Source: Bacteroidales bacterium (GTDB lineage Bacteria > Bacteroidota > Bacteroidia > Bacteroidales > UBA932). Taken from it: a stretch of DNA of 57,518 nucleotides. A program made the position numbers and the translations under genes. The notes under the pieces were generated by a model, which had not been told where the DNA came from, did no database searches, and saw nothing but the letters and a program-made list of their open reading frames with translations. The stretch covers positions 1-57,518 of the forward strand of contig JAFRPH010000019.1 of the NCBI GenBank assembly GCA_017429205.1, in the 5' to 3' direction. Below are positions 34,317 through 41,822 of the stretch, piece by piece (the first letter of the stretch is position 1; the number at the start of each line of letters is the position of its first letter).

Positions 34317-35177
34317 TCAATAGATGACAAACTTTCCTTTGCCAAGCGCATCTTTAAGCAAGTCTTGTTCCAAACCGGACACCAATTCGTGTTTCCGGGC
34401 GCTCAAGAGCACATCTTTGATGCGTTCGGCGCAATAATCCAGCGGCGCGGGGCTCCCCTTCTGCACGATGTCCACCACCCAGGCGACCCGGAGGTTGCCG
34501 TCGTCGCCCTTCAGTTCGATGGACCGGCCTTTCAGGGCCTTCATCATCGACACTTCGTCCGTGCCCAGCTCCCGCGCCAGCAGGATGGCGTCCATCCAGC
34601 TGTCGGAGCTGTCCACATACCGCAGCGCGGCCGTGAAGGCCAGGCTGTCGGCGGCGATCGCGTCCATCGCGTCGTCCGAGCTCATCAGCTCCTTGATCTT
34701 CTTGAGGCTGCGGGAGTCCGCCGGGATGATCATATAGCGCGTTTTCAGCAGGGGACGGTCCACGAGGAACTTGTCCGTGTGCGCCTGGTAGTAGTTGCGG
34801 ACGTCCTCGTCGGAGATGAGGGTGTCCAGCCGCTCGTTGATGTAACGCTCCTCATAGCGGTATTTCAGCAGCGTGCGGCGGTATTCCTCCAATTCCTTGG
34901 ACACGTCCTGTTCTTCCTCGGACAGGCGGGATTCCGCCATGTCCAGGAACAGGAGCTCCTCCGCCCAGGACTTGATATACTGCTGCGCGAGCGCCAGGCT
35001 GTCCTCGGAAGAGACGCCGGCGGGGATGTATTCCGCCAGTTCCGACCGCATCAGCCGATGGTCGCCCACCCGCGCGACGACGCCGTCGCCGAACAGCTCG
35101 GCGGCCGTGTCCGTCACCCGGTGCACCATCTGGCACGACACGGCCAGGAGGGCGATGAGAAGCGCGCATCTTTTCAT
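34317..35177 (-). CDS. SurA-N-like periplasmic lipoprotein without a clear parvulin domain
   Basis: This 286-residue protein has a signal peptide with lipobox LLAVSC (Cys15). The body resembles the chaperone part of SurA/PrsA proteins: VVARVGDHRLMRSELAEYIPAG, then long helices (ELEEYRRTLLKYRYEERYINERLDT) and DEDVRNYYQAHTDKF. The segment expected to hold a parvulin core keeps only weak similarity (LKTRYMIIPADSRS), so isomerase activity is doubtful. It is the first gene of the lipoprotein-surA-OstA operon, with a TATATTTG promoter 6 bases before the ATG. Confidence 0.78.
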   Translation of the reverse strand: MKRCALLIALLAVSCQMVHRVTDTAAELFGDGVVARVGDHRLMRSELAEYIPAGVSSEDSLALAQQYIKSWAEELLFLDMAESRLSEEEQDVSKELEEYRRTLLKYRYEERYINERLDTLISDEDVRNYYQAHTDKFLVDRPLLKTRYMIIPADSRSLKKIKELMSSDDAMDAIAADSLAFTAALRYVDSSDSWMDAILLARELGTDEVSMMKALKGRSIELKGDDGNLRVAWVVDIVQKGSPAPLDYCAERIKDVLLSARKHELVSGLEQDLLKDALGKGKFVIY

Positions 35178-35183
35178 AGCCTA

Positions 35184-35191
35184 CAAATATA
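35184..35191 (-). promoter_or_regulatory. Minus-7 element TATATTTG for the lipoprotein-surA-OstA operon
   Basis: Exact TAnnTTTG match on the minus strand, 6 bases before the ATG at 35177. A leaderless start is likely. Confidence 0.65.
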
Positions 35192-35211
35192 GGAATAATT
35201 TTCCGGAAATA

Positions 35212-38200
35212 TCAGAAGTCGATGCTGAAGACAAGTCCTACGTAGTAGGGCTTGCGGCCTTCCTCGGCGCTTTCCGCCAGGGTTTCGAAGTACGGTCCGC
35301 CAAGCCAGGAGGCGGAGACGCCCAGCGAGCAGGGGTAGGGAATCCAGGCCAAGTTGCCCGTCTCCACGGTGAAATCCGCGCCGGCGCTCACGAGGGAGGT
35401 GTGCTTCGGGCCGCCCTTGCCGCCGTTCGTGACTTGGAAGCCGGTCCAGTCCACGTGCGGGATCAGGAGGAAGTTCCGGATGTAGGCGACGGGGGAGAAC
35501 CAGGAGATGTCGCCCACGTAGATGGGAATCGCGTAATCGGCCGTCAGGCGGAGCTGGCTGTGCGAGGCGCGGGCGACCGCGCGGCCTTCGGCCGACGTGA
35601 ACCCGCGCGGCATCACCTGCACGGTGTTCTCGCCGAACGGCGCGTCCGTGGGCAGCTGGACCTGGGCCAGGGCGGTGAGCCGGAGGCCCTGGGTCCGGGT
35701 GAATCCGGGCAGATAGCCGTACAGATAGCCGTAGGCGAGCGGGGTGTAGATGTTCGTGAGGCCGGGGCGGAAGCTGGCGCCCGCCTCGGCGCCGATGCCC
35801 CAGCGGGGATAGACCTGGCTGTCGGCCGTCGGAAGCGTCATATACCCCCGGACGGAGCTGCGGAAGGTTTGCATCAGCACGTTGTCCCCGGGAAGGATGC
35901 CCACGAGGGCGGCGTGCGAGCCGTCCCGGACGAAGTCCTTGATCATCTTCAGTTCCGTCGTCCCGTTGTCGAAACGGTTGTTCGAGATGCTCCAGCTGAT
36001 CTGCGGCACCCAGCCGCGCTGGATGCCGCTCCTGTTGTGGCGGAACGGAATGTAGGCGGTGAGGTGGCCGTTCCAGTAAGGGCCGCCGATGTCCGTGCGG
36101 GAAGCGGCGTAGCCGATTCTGTCGTCGTACAGGCGGCGCTGGAAGCCGTATTGGCCGGTCCCCTTGTCGTAGATGTCGAACCCGGCCTCCAGGACGGGGT
36201 ACAGGCCCGTGTAGGTGAACTGGACGTGGCCGGAATGCCGCCACTCCGACGGCTTGTCCGCATCCGGATGGGTGGAATAGCCCACGGTGCCCCAGGCGGT
36301 CCCCAGGTCGTTCTGGAACAGGCCGATGAGGCCCGGCGAGGCCGTGTCGAAGGAAAAGTCGCCGCTCAGGGACTCGATGGCGTCATAGTCGAAATACAGC
36401 GGCGCCCACGAGTGGAACTTCACGAGGTGCGGCACCTTGTGGTACGGCTTGGGTTCGCTGACGGAACCCTCATTCCGGGCACCCTTTCCCTCATTCCGGG
36501 CTTGACCCGGAATCTCCCCGAGCATCGCCCTTTCCTGCTCCGCCAGCTTTTCCGCCACCCGGTACTTGTGGACCTCGCGGATGTCCACTTCCACCGGTTC
36601 CGGCGGCGTGGCCTTGAAGATGGCGCTGCCCTCCGGCGTGATGGAATTGAACCAGAGCACGCCGTCGTGCCAGAAGTAGTCCGTGCCGCCGTAGCGCGAG
36701 TTCGTCAGCTGCCAGGCGCGCCCCGTGGCCGGGTCGTACCGGTACAGCTCCTTCACGCCGTTCCGGTCGCTCACGAAGTCCAGCACATGGTTCTCCCCTT
36801 CCAGGTTCTCGATTTCCTGGAGCGTCGGCTCCAGGACGCAGGTCCATTCGCGTTCATCCAGCCTCCAGATGCTGTAGCCGGCGTCGTTCACGGCCAGGCA
36901 GTAGATGGTGCTGTCCACCCAGGCCGGGTCCGCGAGCTCGACGCCCGCCGGGGAAGGGATGCGCGTGCGCAGTTTCCCGTCGAACTCGCCGATGATGACG
37001 AGGTTGCTGCCGCCCTCGACGGGGTATTCGACCGTGGCGATCCCGCCCGGGCCCGGCTGCGGATTGTACAGCCGGCCCTCGGTCGTGAGGTTCCGCCGCC
37101 GTCCGCTGTGCTCCAGCGACCGGATGATCGACTTTCCGTCCAGGGTCCAGCGCTTTCCGGGGACGGTCTCGCTCCAGAACAGGCGATGCTCGCCCGGGTT
37201 GAGGGAGCTGGTGTTGGACGCGAAGGGGCCCAGGTCGTCTTCGGAGCCGTCCACATTGATCCGGACCAGCCGCGGCGCCAGGTCTTTCCCCTCCTTGATG
37301 GCGAGGTATTCATTGTCGACCCAGGAGCCGTTCGAATAATCGGTGGCAAATGCGTGCGTCTGCGTGACCCGCTCCATTTCCATGAAGGGCGCGCGGGCGT
37401 CCTCTTCCTGCTCCCAGATTTCGTGGAAGCCCTCCATGATGCCTTTCCAGGTTTTCTTGAATGACTGGCCGGAAACGCGCTTGACGTAGTGTTGAAGCCG
37501 GGTGACGGGGAAGGGGTGACGGGTGACGTAATCGAAATAATCGGCCGTGAACGAAGGCTGGTCGTAGAAATACCGCATCCCGGCGACGGTCATATAGCCG
37601 ACGGCGTAGTAGTCGGGCGCGGCCTTCTTGAACGAGCCGTAGACCCATTGGTACCAGTCGCGCCAGTCGCCGTTGTCGAAGGCGAGGTGGTAGTAGTTGA
37701 GGAAGTCGGAGTTGCGCCCGCGGCCGGCGGCCGTGAGGGCGGTTTCCGCGACGACGGCGTCGCCTTCCAGGAACACCGGCGGAGTATAGAAGGCGCTTAC
37801 GGCGCCGCTCCACATTTCGCCCACCAGATAGTTCACCCACTTGAACGGACGCCGATAAGACAGCTGCATCTGCGCTACGTGGCGGGATTCGTGGGTGGTG
37901 AGCTGCGTCATCCAGGACTGGGGGTAGGGGCCGTAGGCTTCCGGGTGCGTGTACAGGTCCATCCGCTTCGGGGCCCAGGCCACGGAGCCGTTGGAATACG
38001 GGTTCCAGGGGTGCAGGACGACGGGCATCCGGCCCCAGTGCAGGCTGCCGGGCGCCATCCCGGCGCTCGCCCCCACCACGGGCTGCCATTTTTCCAGGTC
38101 CACGACATAGGCGCGCGCCAGGGAATCCAAGCCCCGCGGATAGATGATGCGGTAATGCTCCGTGCCCATCTCGGACCAGCGGCTGAACGGGTCCGATCCG

Positions 38201-38277
38201 GCCTGGAAGAACTGGGCCGAGGCGGCGGTCCCGGCCAGGAGGCCAGCGGCGAGGAGGAGTGTCCGGAGAAGCTTCAT
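35212..38277 (-). CDS. Secreted zincin-like, propeller and beta-barrel protein (paralog B) with in-frame repeat
   Basis: This 1021-residue protein is built like the one at 25867-28899. It has a signal peptide ending ASAQF, His129-Glu-Ser-Arg-His133 (HESRHVAQ) as a possible zinc site, EGDAVVAETAL at 171-181, a TolB-like propeller, and about 400 residues of barrel strands ending LVFSIDF with a terminal Phe as in outer-membrane proteins. Between propeller and barrel it has an extra GQARNEGKGARNEG, encoded by palindromic repeat DNA at 36469-36516 and absent from paralog A. A TAGTTTTG promoter lies 4 bases before the ATG. Probable surface peptidase; substrate unknown. Confidence 0.7.
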   Translation of the reverse strand: MKLLRTLLLAAGLLAGTAASAQFFQAGSDPFSRWSEMGTEHYRIIYPRGLDSLARAYVVDLEKWQPVVGASAGMAPGSLHWGRMPVVLHPWNPYSNGSVAWAPKRMDLYTHPEAYGPYPQSWMTQLTTHESRHVAQMQLSYRRPFKWVNYLVGEMWSGAVSAFYTPPVFLEGDAVVAETALTAAGRGRNSDFLNYYHLAFDNGDWRDWYQWVYGSFKKAAPDYYAVGYMTVAGMRYFYDQPSFTADYFDYVTRHPFPVTRLQHYVKRVSGQSFKKTWKGIMEGFHEIWEQEEDARAPFMEMERVTQTHAFATDYSNGSWVDNEYLAIKEGKDLAPRLVRINVDGSEDDLGPFASNTSSLNPGEHRLFWSETVPGKRWTLDGKSIIRSLEHSGRRRNLTTEGRLYNPQPGPGGIATVEYPVEGGSNLVIIGEFDGKLRTRIPSPAGVELADPAWVDSTIYCLAVNDAGYSIWRLDEREWTCVLEPTLQEIENLEGENHVLDFVSDRNGVKELYRYDPATGRAWQLTNSRYGGTDYFWHDGVLWFNSITPEGSAIFKATPPEPVEVDIREVHKYRVAEKLAEQERAMLGEIPGQARNEGKGARNEGSVSEPKPYHKVPHLVKFHSWAPLYFDYDAIESLSGDFSFDTASPGLIGLFQNDLGTAWGTVGYSTHPDADKPSEWRHSGHVQFTYTGLYPVLEAGFDIYDKGTGQYGFQRRLYDDRIGYAASRTDIGGPYWNGHLTAYIPFRHNRSGIQRGWVPQISWSISNNRFDNGTTELKMIKDFVRDGSHAALVGILPGDNVLMQTFRSSVRGYMTLPTADSQVYPRWGIGAEAGASFRPGLTNIYTPLAYGYLYGYLPGFTRTQGLRLTALAQVQLPTDAPFGENTVQVMPRGFTSAEGRAVARASHSQLRLTADYAIPIYVGDISWFSPVAYIRNFLLIPHVDWTGFQVTNGGKGGPKHTSLVSAGADFTVETGNLAWIPYPCSLGVSASWLGGPYFETLAESAEEGRKPYYVGLVFSIDF
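36469..36516. repeat. TCATTCCGGGC repeat inside zincin paralog B
   Basis: CTCATTCCGGGC occurs at 36469-36480 and again at 36490-36501, the second completed by TTGACCCGGAATCTCC. CCGGG...CCCGG forms a hairpin. It is translated in frame and related to the family at 15625-15652. Confidence 0.8.
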
Positions 38278-38281
38278 ACCA

Positions 38282-38289
38282 CAAAACTA
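38282..38289 (-). promoter_or_regulatory. Minus-7 element TAGTTTTG for zincin paralog B
   Basis: Matches TAnnTTTG on the minus strand, 4 bases before the ATG at 38277, within a 52-base divergent intergenic region. Confidence 0.6.
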
Positions 38290-38301
38290 ACCATTTTTTC
38301 G

Positions 38302-38325
38302 TAACTTTGCGAGACTAATTGTCTC
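38302..38325 (+). promoter_or_regulatory. Minus-7 element TAACTTTG plus GAGAC/GTCTC inverted repeat
   Basis: TAACTTTG (38302-38309) is the promoter of the thioredoxin-like lipoprotein gene. GAGAC-TAATT-GTCTC (38311-38325) follows at once and would form a small hairpin at the 5-prime end of the message. Confidence 0.6.
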
Positions 38326-38329
38326 GGTA

Positions 38330-39286
38330 ATGCGTAAGTTTTTGATATTCTTGTCGTTCGCAATCCTCTGCGCCTGCGGGCCCCGGAGCGGAAAATCCGC
38401 CTCCGACGCCCCGGCCAAGCGGGAGTTCCCGCAGGTGGAGGTTCCGTCGATGTATACGGACCCGCTCGAGCGCGCCGGCTTCGCGGCCGGCCACTTCTGG
38501 GACAACTTCACGGATACGGCGAAAGTGTACGCCTGCGACTCGGCCACCGTCAACGGCGTGCCGCTGCCGGCGCTGGAGTCCCAGATGGGCCTGTTCGCGT
38601 CGCTCCTCGGCGAGCTGCCGGCGGATGCGGGCGCCCAGGCCGTCGTCCGCCTCTATGACCGGGTCGACGCCTTCGAGCGGAAGTTCCCAGACTCCAACGT
38701 GTTCGAGGAGCTGGGCCGCCTGACGAAGCATTACCTGTACGACCCCAATTCCCCGGTCCGCAACGAGGACCTGTATTTCTACTTCGTGGACCGGCTGGGC
38801 AAGTCGGACCTCATCGACAACGGCTACCGGATGGGCTATGAATGGGACGCCCGGATGTGCAGCCTGAACCGCGTGGGAACGCCGGCGGCGGATTTCTCCT
38901 TCACCGACACCCGCGGCCGCGTCCGGACGCTTTACGGCGTGAAGGCGGAGTACACCGTGCTCATTTTCGGCAATCCCGGCTGCCAGGCCTGCCAGGAGAT
39001 CATGACCGACATGGAATCGACCCCCGAAGTCTCGACCCTGATCGACTCGGGCCGCCTGCAGGTCGTGGACGTCTACATCGACCAGGAGATTGACGATTGG
39101 CGGGCCCACATTCCCGAATATCCCGCCCGGTGGATCAACGGGTACGACCACAACTACACCATCCGCACGGACCTCATCTACAATGTCCGCGGGATTCCGT
39201 CCATCTATCTGCTGGATGCGGAGAAGACCGTCCTGATGAAAGACGCAACGCCGGAGCGGGTGCTCACGGCGTTGGCGAATCTTTGA
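38330..39286 (+). CDS. Thioredoxin-like lipoprotein with DUF5106-type N-domain
   Basis: This 318-residue protein has a lipobox ILCAC (Cys16). Its N-domain of about 150 residues (FAAGHFWDNFTDTAKVY ... LTKHYLYDPNSPVRNEDLYFYFVDRL) matches the helical DUF5106 region that precedes thioredoxin folds in Bacteroidota. The thioredoxin domain follows (GTPAADFSFTDTRG) with the redox pair Cys218-Gln-Ala-Cys221 in GNPGCQACQEI and the cis-Pro segment VRGIPSIYLLD. It is likely a periplasmic disulfide reductase or isomerase. It ends 13 bases from the convergent galM. Confidence 0.88.
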   Translation: MRKFLIFLSFAILCACGPRSGKSASDAPAKREFPQVEVPSMYTDPLERAGFAAGHFWDNFTDTAKVYACDSATVNGVPLPALESQMGLFASLLGELPADAGAQAVVRLYDRVDAFERKFPDSNVFEELGRLTKHYLYDPNSPVRNEDLYFYFVDRLGKSDLIDNGYRMGYEWDARMCSLNRVGTPAADFSFTDTRGRVRTLYGVKAEYTVLIFGNPGCQACQEIMTDMESTPEVSTLIDSGRLQVVDVYIDQEIDDWRAHIPEYPARWINGYDHNYTIRTDLIYNVRGIPSIYLLDAEKTVLMKDATPERVLTALANL

Positions 39287-39299
39287 TGTCAGCGGGCCA

Positions 39300-40346
39300 T
39301 TAAGCGGTAAATACCCAGATGATCGCCTCCTCGAGGGCTTCGCCGGGGCGGAGGACCGTCGTGGGGAAGCCGGGCTGGTTGGGGGCGTCGGGCGTGTGCT
39401 GGCACTCGATGGCGATGGCGTCGTAGTCCTCGAACTCGCGGCCGTATTTGCCCGTCGGGCTGCCCTTGAGCCAGTTTCCGGTGTACACCTGCACGGCCGG
39501 TTGGGTGGTGAGAATCTCCACCTTGCGGCCGGACTTCGCGGCCCAGAGCTCCGCGCACGTGGACAGCTGGCCGGGCATCGCGCCGTCGATGAGCCAGCAG
39601 TGGTCGTAGCCCTTGCCGATCTTCAGCGCCTCGAAATCCGCGTGGATGTCCTGGCCGACCGGCTTCGCCTCGACGAAGTCCATCGGGGTGCCGGCGACGT
39701 CCGCAGGCTCGCCCAGCGGGATTTGCGTCGGGTCCGTCGGCAGGTACTGGGAGGCGTTCAGCTCCAGCTTGTGGTCCAGGACGGAGCCGGAGGCCTCGCC
39801 GTCCAGGTTGAAATACACGTGGCTTGTGAGGTTCACGACCGTGGGGGCGTCGGTTTCCGCCGTGAGGATGAGCTTGAGCTCGTTGTCCTCGCTCCACTCG
39901 TAGTGCGCGACAGCCTTCAGGTTGCCGGGATAGCCGGCTTCGCCGTCCTCGGAAAAGTACATGAACTCCACGGCGTCACCTTCGATGCGGCTGTCCCAAA
40001 TCTGGTTCGCAAAGCCGTTGGGACCGCCGTGCAGGTGGTTGGGGCCGTTGTTGATGGGGAGGTTGTACTCCTTGCCGTCCAGCGTGAACTTGCCGTCCTT
40101 GACGCGGTTCGCGAAGCGGCCGGGCACCTTTCCGCAGCAAGGGCCGTCGCCGATGTAGTCCAGGGGATTCTTATAGCCCAGCACCACGTCGTCCAGCTTG
40201 CCGTCCTTGTCCGGGACGACGACCGAGACGATGGCCGCGCCGATGCTGGCCAGCTGCACATAGGCGCCGGAGGCGTTCTTGAGGGTATAACGGAAGATTT
40301 CCTTTCCGTCCGGGGCGGTCGCCCACAGTTCTTTCGTAATTTCCAT
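39300..40346 (-). CDS. galM: Galactose mutarotase (aldose 1-epimerase)
   Basis: This 348-residue protein catalyses alpha/beta interconversion of galactose, feeding galactokinase. Conserved pieces: GKVPGRFANRVKDGKF, NNGPNHLHGGPNGF with a catalytic His, NLTSHVYFNLDG with the second His, and FEDYDAIAIECQHTPDAPNQPGFP containing the catalytic Glu. The ATG at 40346 gives the family N-terminus; the 14 extra residues of the longer frame (MSFREKSRNL...) are translated repeat DNA in the leader. It points opposite to thyA. Confidence 0.95.
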   Translation of the reverse strand: MEITKELWATAPDGKEIFRYTLKNASGAYVQLASIGAAIVSVVVPDKDGKLDDVVLGYKNPLDYIGDGPCCGKVPGRFANRVKDGKFTLDGKEYNLPINNGPNHLHGGPNGFANQIWDSRIEGDAVEFMYFSEDGEAGYPGNLKAVAHYEWSEDNELKLILTAETDAPTVVNLTSHVYFNLDGEASGSVLDHKLELNASQYLPTDPTQIPLGEPADVAGTPMDFVEAKPVGQDIHADFEALKIGKGYDHCWLIDGAMPGQLSTCAELWAAKSGRKVEILTTQPAVQVYTGNWLKGSPTGKYGREFEDYDAIAIECQHTPDAPNQPGFPTTVLRPGEALEEAIIWVFTA

Positions 40347-40359
40347 ATCTTTTTGCTTT

Positions 40360-40386
40360 AGATTTCTCGACTTCTCTCGAAATGAC
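40360..40386. repeat. GTCATTTCGAG-type repeat in the galM leader
   Basis: AGATTTCTCGAC...TCGAAATGAC, a single arm of the family seen at 2139. It lies between the galM promoter and start codon, so it is part of the galM 5-prime untranslated region. Confidence 0.85.
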
Positions 40387-40406
40387 AAGGGCCGTTTCGT
40401 GTCTTA

Positions 40407-40414
40407 CAAATATA
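40407..40414 (-). promoter_or_regulatory. Minus-7 element TATATTTG for galM
   Basis: Exact TAnnTTTG match on the minus strand, 60 bases before the galM ATG. Confidence 0.6.
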
Positions 40415-40435
40415 AGGATTTTTAGGAATTATCCG

Positions 40436-40443
40436 TATATTTG
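40436..40443 (+). promoter_or_regulatory. Minus-7 element TATATTTG for thyA
   Basis: Exact TAnnTTTG match ending 6 bases before the thyA ATG at 40450, implying a leaderless transcript. Confidence 0.65.
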
Positions 40444-40449
40444 CAACCT

Positions 40450-41244
40450 ATGAAACAATACCTGGATTTGCTGCGACATATCCGCGCCCACGGCGTGATG
40501 AAGGACGACCGGACCGGCACCGGCACACAGAGCGTGTTCGGCTACCAGATGCGGTTCGACCTGTCGGAGGGCTTCCCCCTCCTGACCACCAAGAAGGTCC
40601 ATCTGAAGTCCATCATCTACGAGCTGCTGTGGTTCATCGCCGGGGATACGAACGTCAAGTATCTCCAGGACCACGGCGTCACGATCTGGGACGAATGGGC
40701 CGATGCCGACGGCAATCTGGGCCCGGTCTACGGCCACCAGTGGCGCTCCTGGCCGGCTCCGGATGGACGGGCCATCGACCAACTTTCGATGGTCATCGAC
40801 ACGATTAAGCGGAATCCGGACTCTCGGCGGATGCTGGTGAGCGCCTGGAACCCGGCGGAGGTGGACCAGATGGCCCTGCCCCCCTGCCACTGCCTGTTCC
40901 AGTTCTATGTGGCGGACGGGAAGCTCTCCTGCCAGCTGTACCAGCGGAGCGCCGACGTCTTTCTGGGCGTCCCGTTCAACATCGCCTCCTATGCGCTCCT
41001 CACGATGATGATCGCCCAGGTGTGCGGTCTCCAGCCGGGCGAGTTCGTCCACACCACGGGCGACACGCACATCTACCGGAACCACTTCGAGCAGGTGGCC
41101 ACCCAGCTCTCCCGCGAGCCGCGTCCGCTCCCCCGGATGCGCCTCAACCCGGAGGTCAAGTCCATCTTTGATTTCAAGTACGAAGATTTCACCCTGGAAG
41201 GCTACGACCCGTGGCCGGCCATCAAAGCCCCCGTTGCCGTCTAG
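40450..41244 (+). CDS. thyA: Thymidylate synthase
   Basis: This 264-residue protein, the same length as E. coli ThyA, methylates dUMP with methylene-tetrahydrofolate. The catalytic nucleophile is Cys146 in [11 protein letters not shown]. Other conserved parts are [13 protein letters not shown] near residue 20, [18 protein letters not shown] near 165 and [10 protein letters not shown] near 207. The ATG at 40450 is chosen over an upstream TTG because it gives MKQYLDLL as in the family. folA starts 2 bases after the stop, the standard thyA-folA pair that regenerates tetrahydrofolate. Confidence 0.98.
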   Translation: MKQYLDLLRHIRAHGVMKDDRTGTGTQSVFGYQMRFDLSEGFPLLTTKKVHLKSIIYELLWFIAGDTNVKYLQDHGVTIWDEWADADGNLGPVYGHQWRSWPAPDGRAIDQLSMVIDTIKRNPDSRRMLVSAWNPAEVDQMALPPCHCLFQFYVADGKLSCQLYQRSADVFLGVPFNIASYALLTMMIAQVCGLQPGEFVHTTGDTHIYRNHFEQVATQLSREPRPLPRMRLNPEVKSIFDFKYEDFTLEGYDPWPAIKAPVAV

Positions 41245-41246
41245 CC

Positions 41247-41798
41247 ATGGAAAAGTGCCTCATCGTCGCAATCGCCGACAATTACGCCATCGGCCGCAAG
41301 AACGCCCTGTTGTGGAACCTCCCAGGCGATATGAAATACTTCCGGCAGCAGACCACCGGAAACGCCGTCATCATGGGCTGGATGACCTTCCAGTCCATCG
41401 GCCGCCCGCTCCCCAAGCGCCACAACATCGTCATCTCCCTCTTCCCCTGGCCGGACGCCCCGGAAGGCGTGACGGTCGTCGACAGCCTGGACGCGGCTTT
41501 CGCCGCGGCGGAGATTTCTCCGCTCGCTGCGCTCGGTCGAAATGACAGTGCTGTCATTCCGAGCGAAGCGAAGGAATCTCCCAAGGCCTTCGTCATCGGC
41601 GGGGCGTACACCTACGCCGAGGCGATGGAAGTGGTTGACACTATGTATATTACTCACGTGCACGACGCGCCGGAGGACGCCGACGCCTTCTTCCCTGTCA
41701 TCGATCCGGAGATCTGGCGGGAGGACAGTCGCAGCGAACTGCAGGTGGACCCCGCCACCGGCATTTCCTACGAATTCGTCGTGTACCGCCGCCGGTAA
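41247..41798 (+). CDS. folA: Dihydrofolate reductase carrying an in-frame palindromic-repeat loop
   Basis: This protein has 183 residues, about 20 more than typical. It reduces dihydrofolate with NADPH. Core motifs: LIVAIADNYAIGRKNALLWNLPGDM (substrate loop; the catalytic acid is Asp in LPGD), VIMGWMTFQSIGRPLP, and FVIGGAYTYAEAM. Between the helix SLDAAFAAAE and the strand AFVIGGA lies ISPLAALGRNDSAVIPSEAKESP, encoded by the inverted repeat at 41512-41579. E. coli has only five residues there. Also odd: the cofactor-phosphate Arg of MGR is Trp (MGW). The fold should tolerate a surface loop, so the gene is probably functional. Confidence 0.93.
   Translation: MEKCLIVAIADNYAIGRKNALLWNLPGDMKYFRQQTTGNAVIMGWMTFQSIGRPLPKRHNIVISLFPWPDAPEGVTVVDSLDAAFAAAEISPLAALGRNDSAVIPSEAKESPKAFVIGGAYTYAEAMEVVDTMYITHVHDAPEDADAFFPVIDPEIWREDSRSELQVDPATGISYEFVVYRRR
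41512..41579. repeat. Inverted pair of palindromic repeats inside folA
   Basis: AGATTTCTCCGCTCGC...GAAATGAC (41512-41546) faces GTCATTCCGAGCG...GGAATCT (41553-41579) across a 6-base loop. It is the same family and head-to-head arrangement as the intergenic pair at 2139-2225, but here translated in frame with no stop. Confidence 0.9.
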
Positions 41799-41822
41799 CC
41801 CGGAAAAGAACGAACTTGACAA

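Noticed and set aside
40347..40388. 14-residue N-terminal extension of GalM (MSFREKSRNL...)
   Set aside because: It is the translation of a GTCATTTCGAG repeat in the leader; the ATG at 40346 gives the normal family start.
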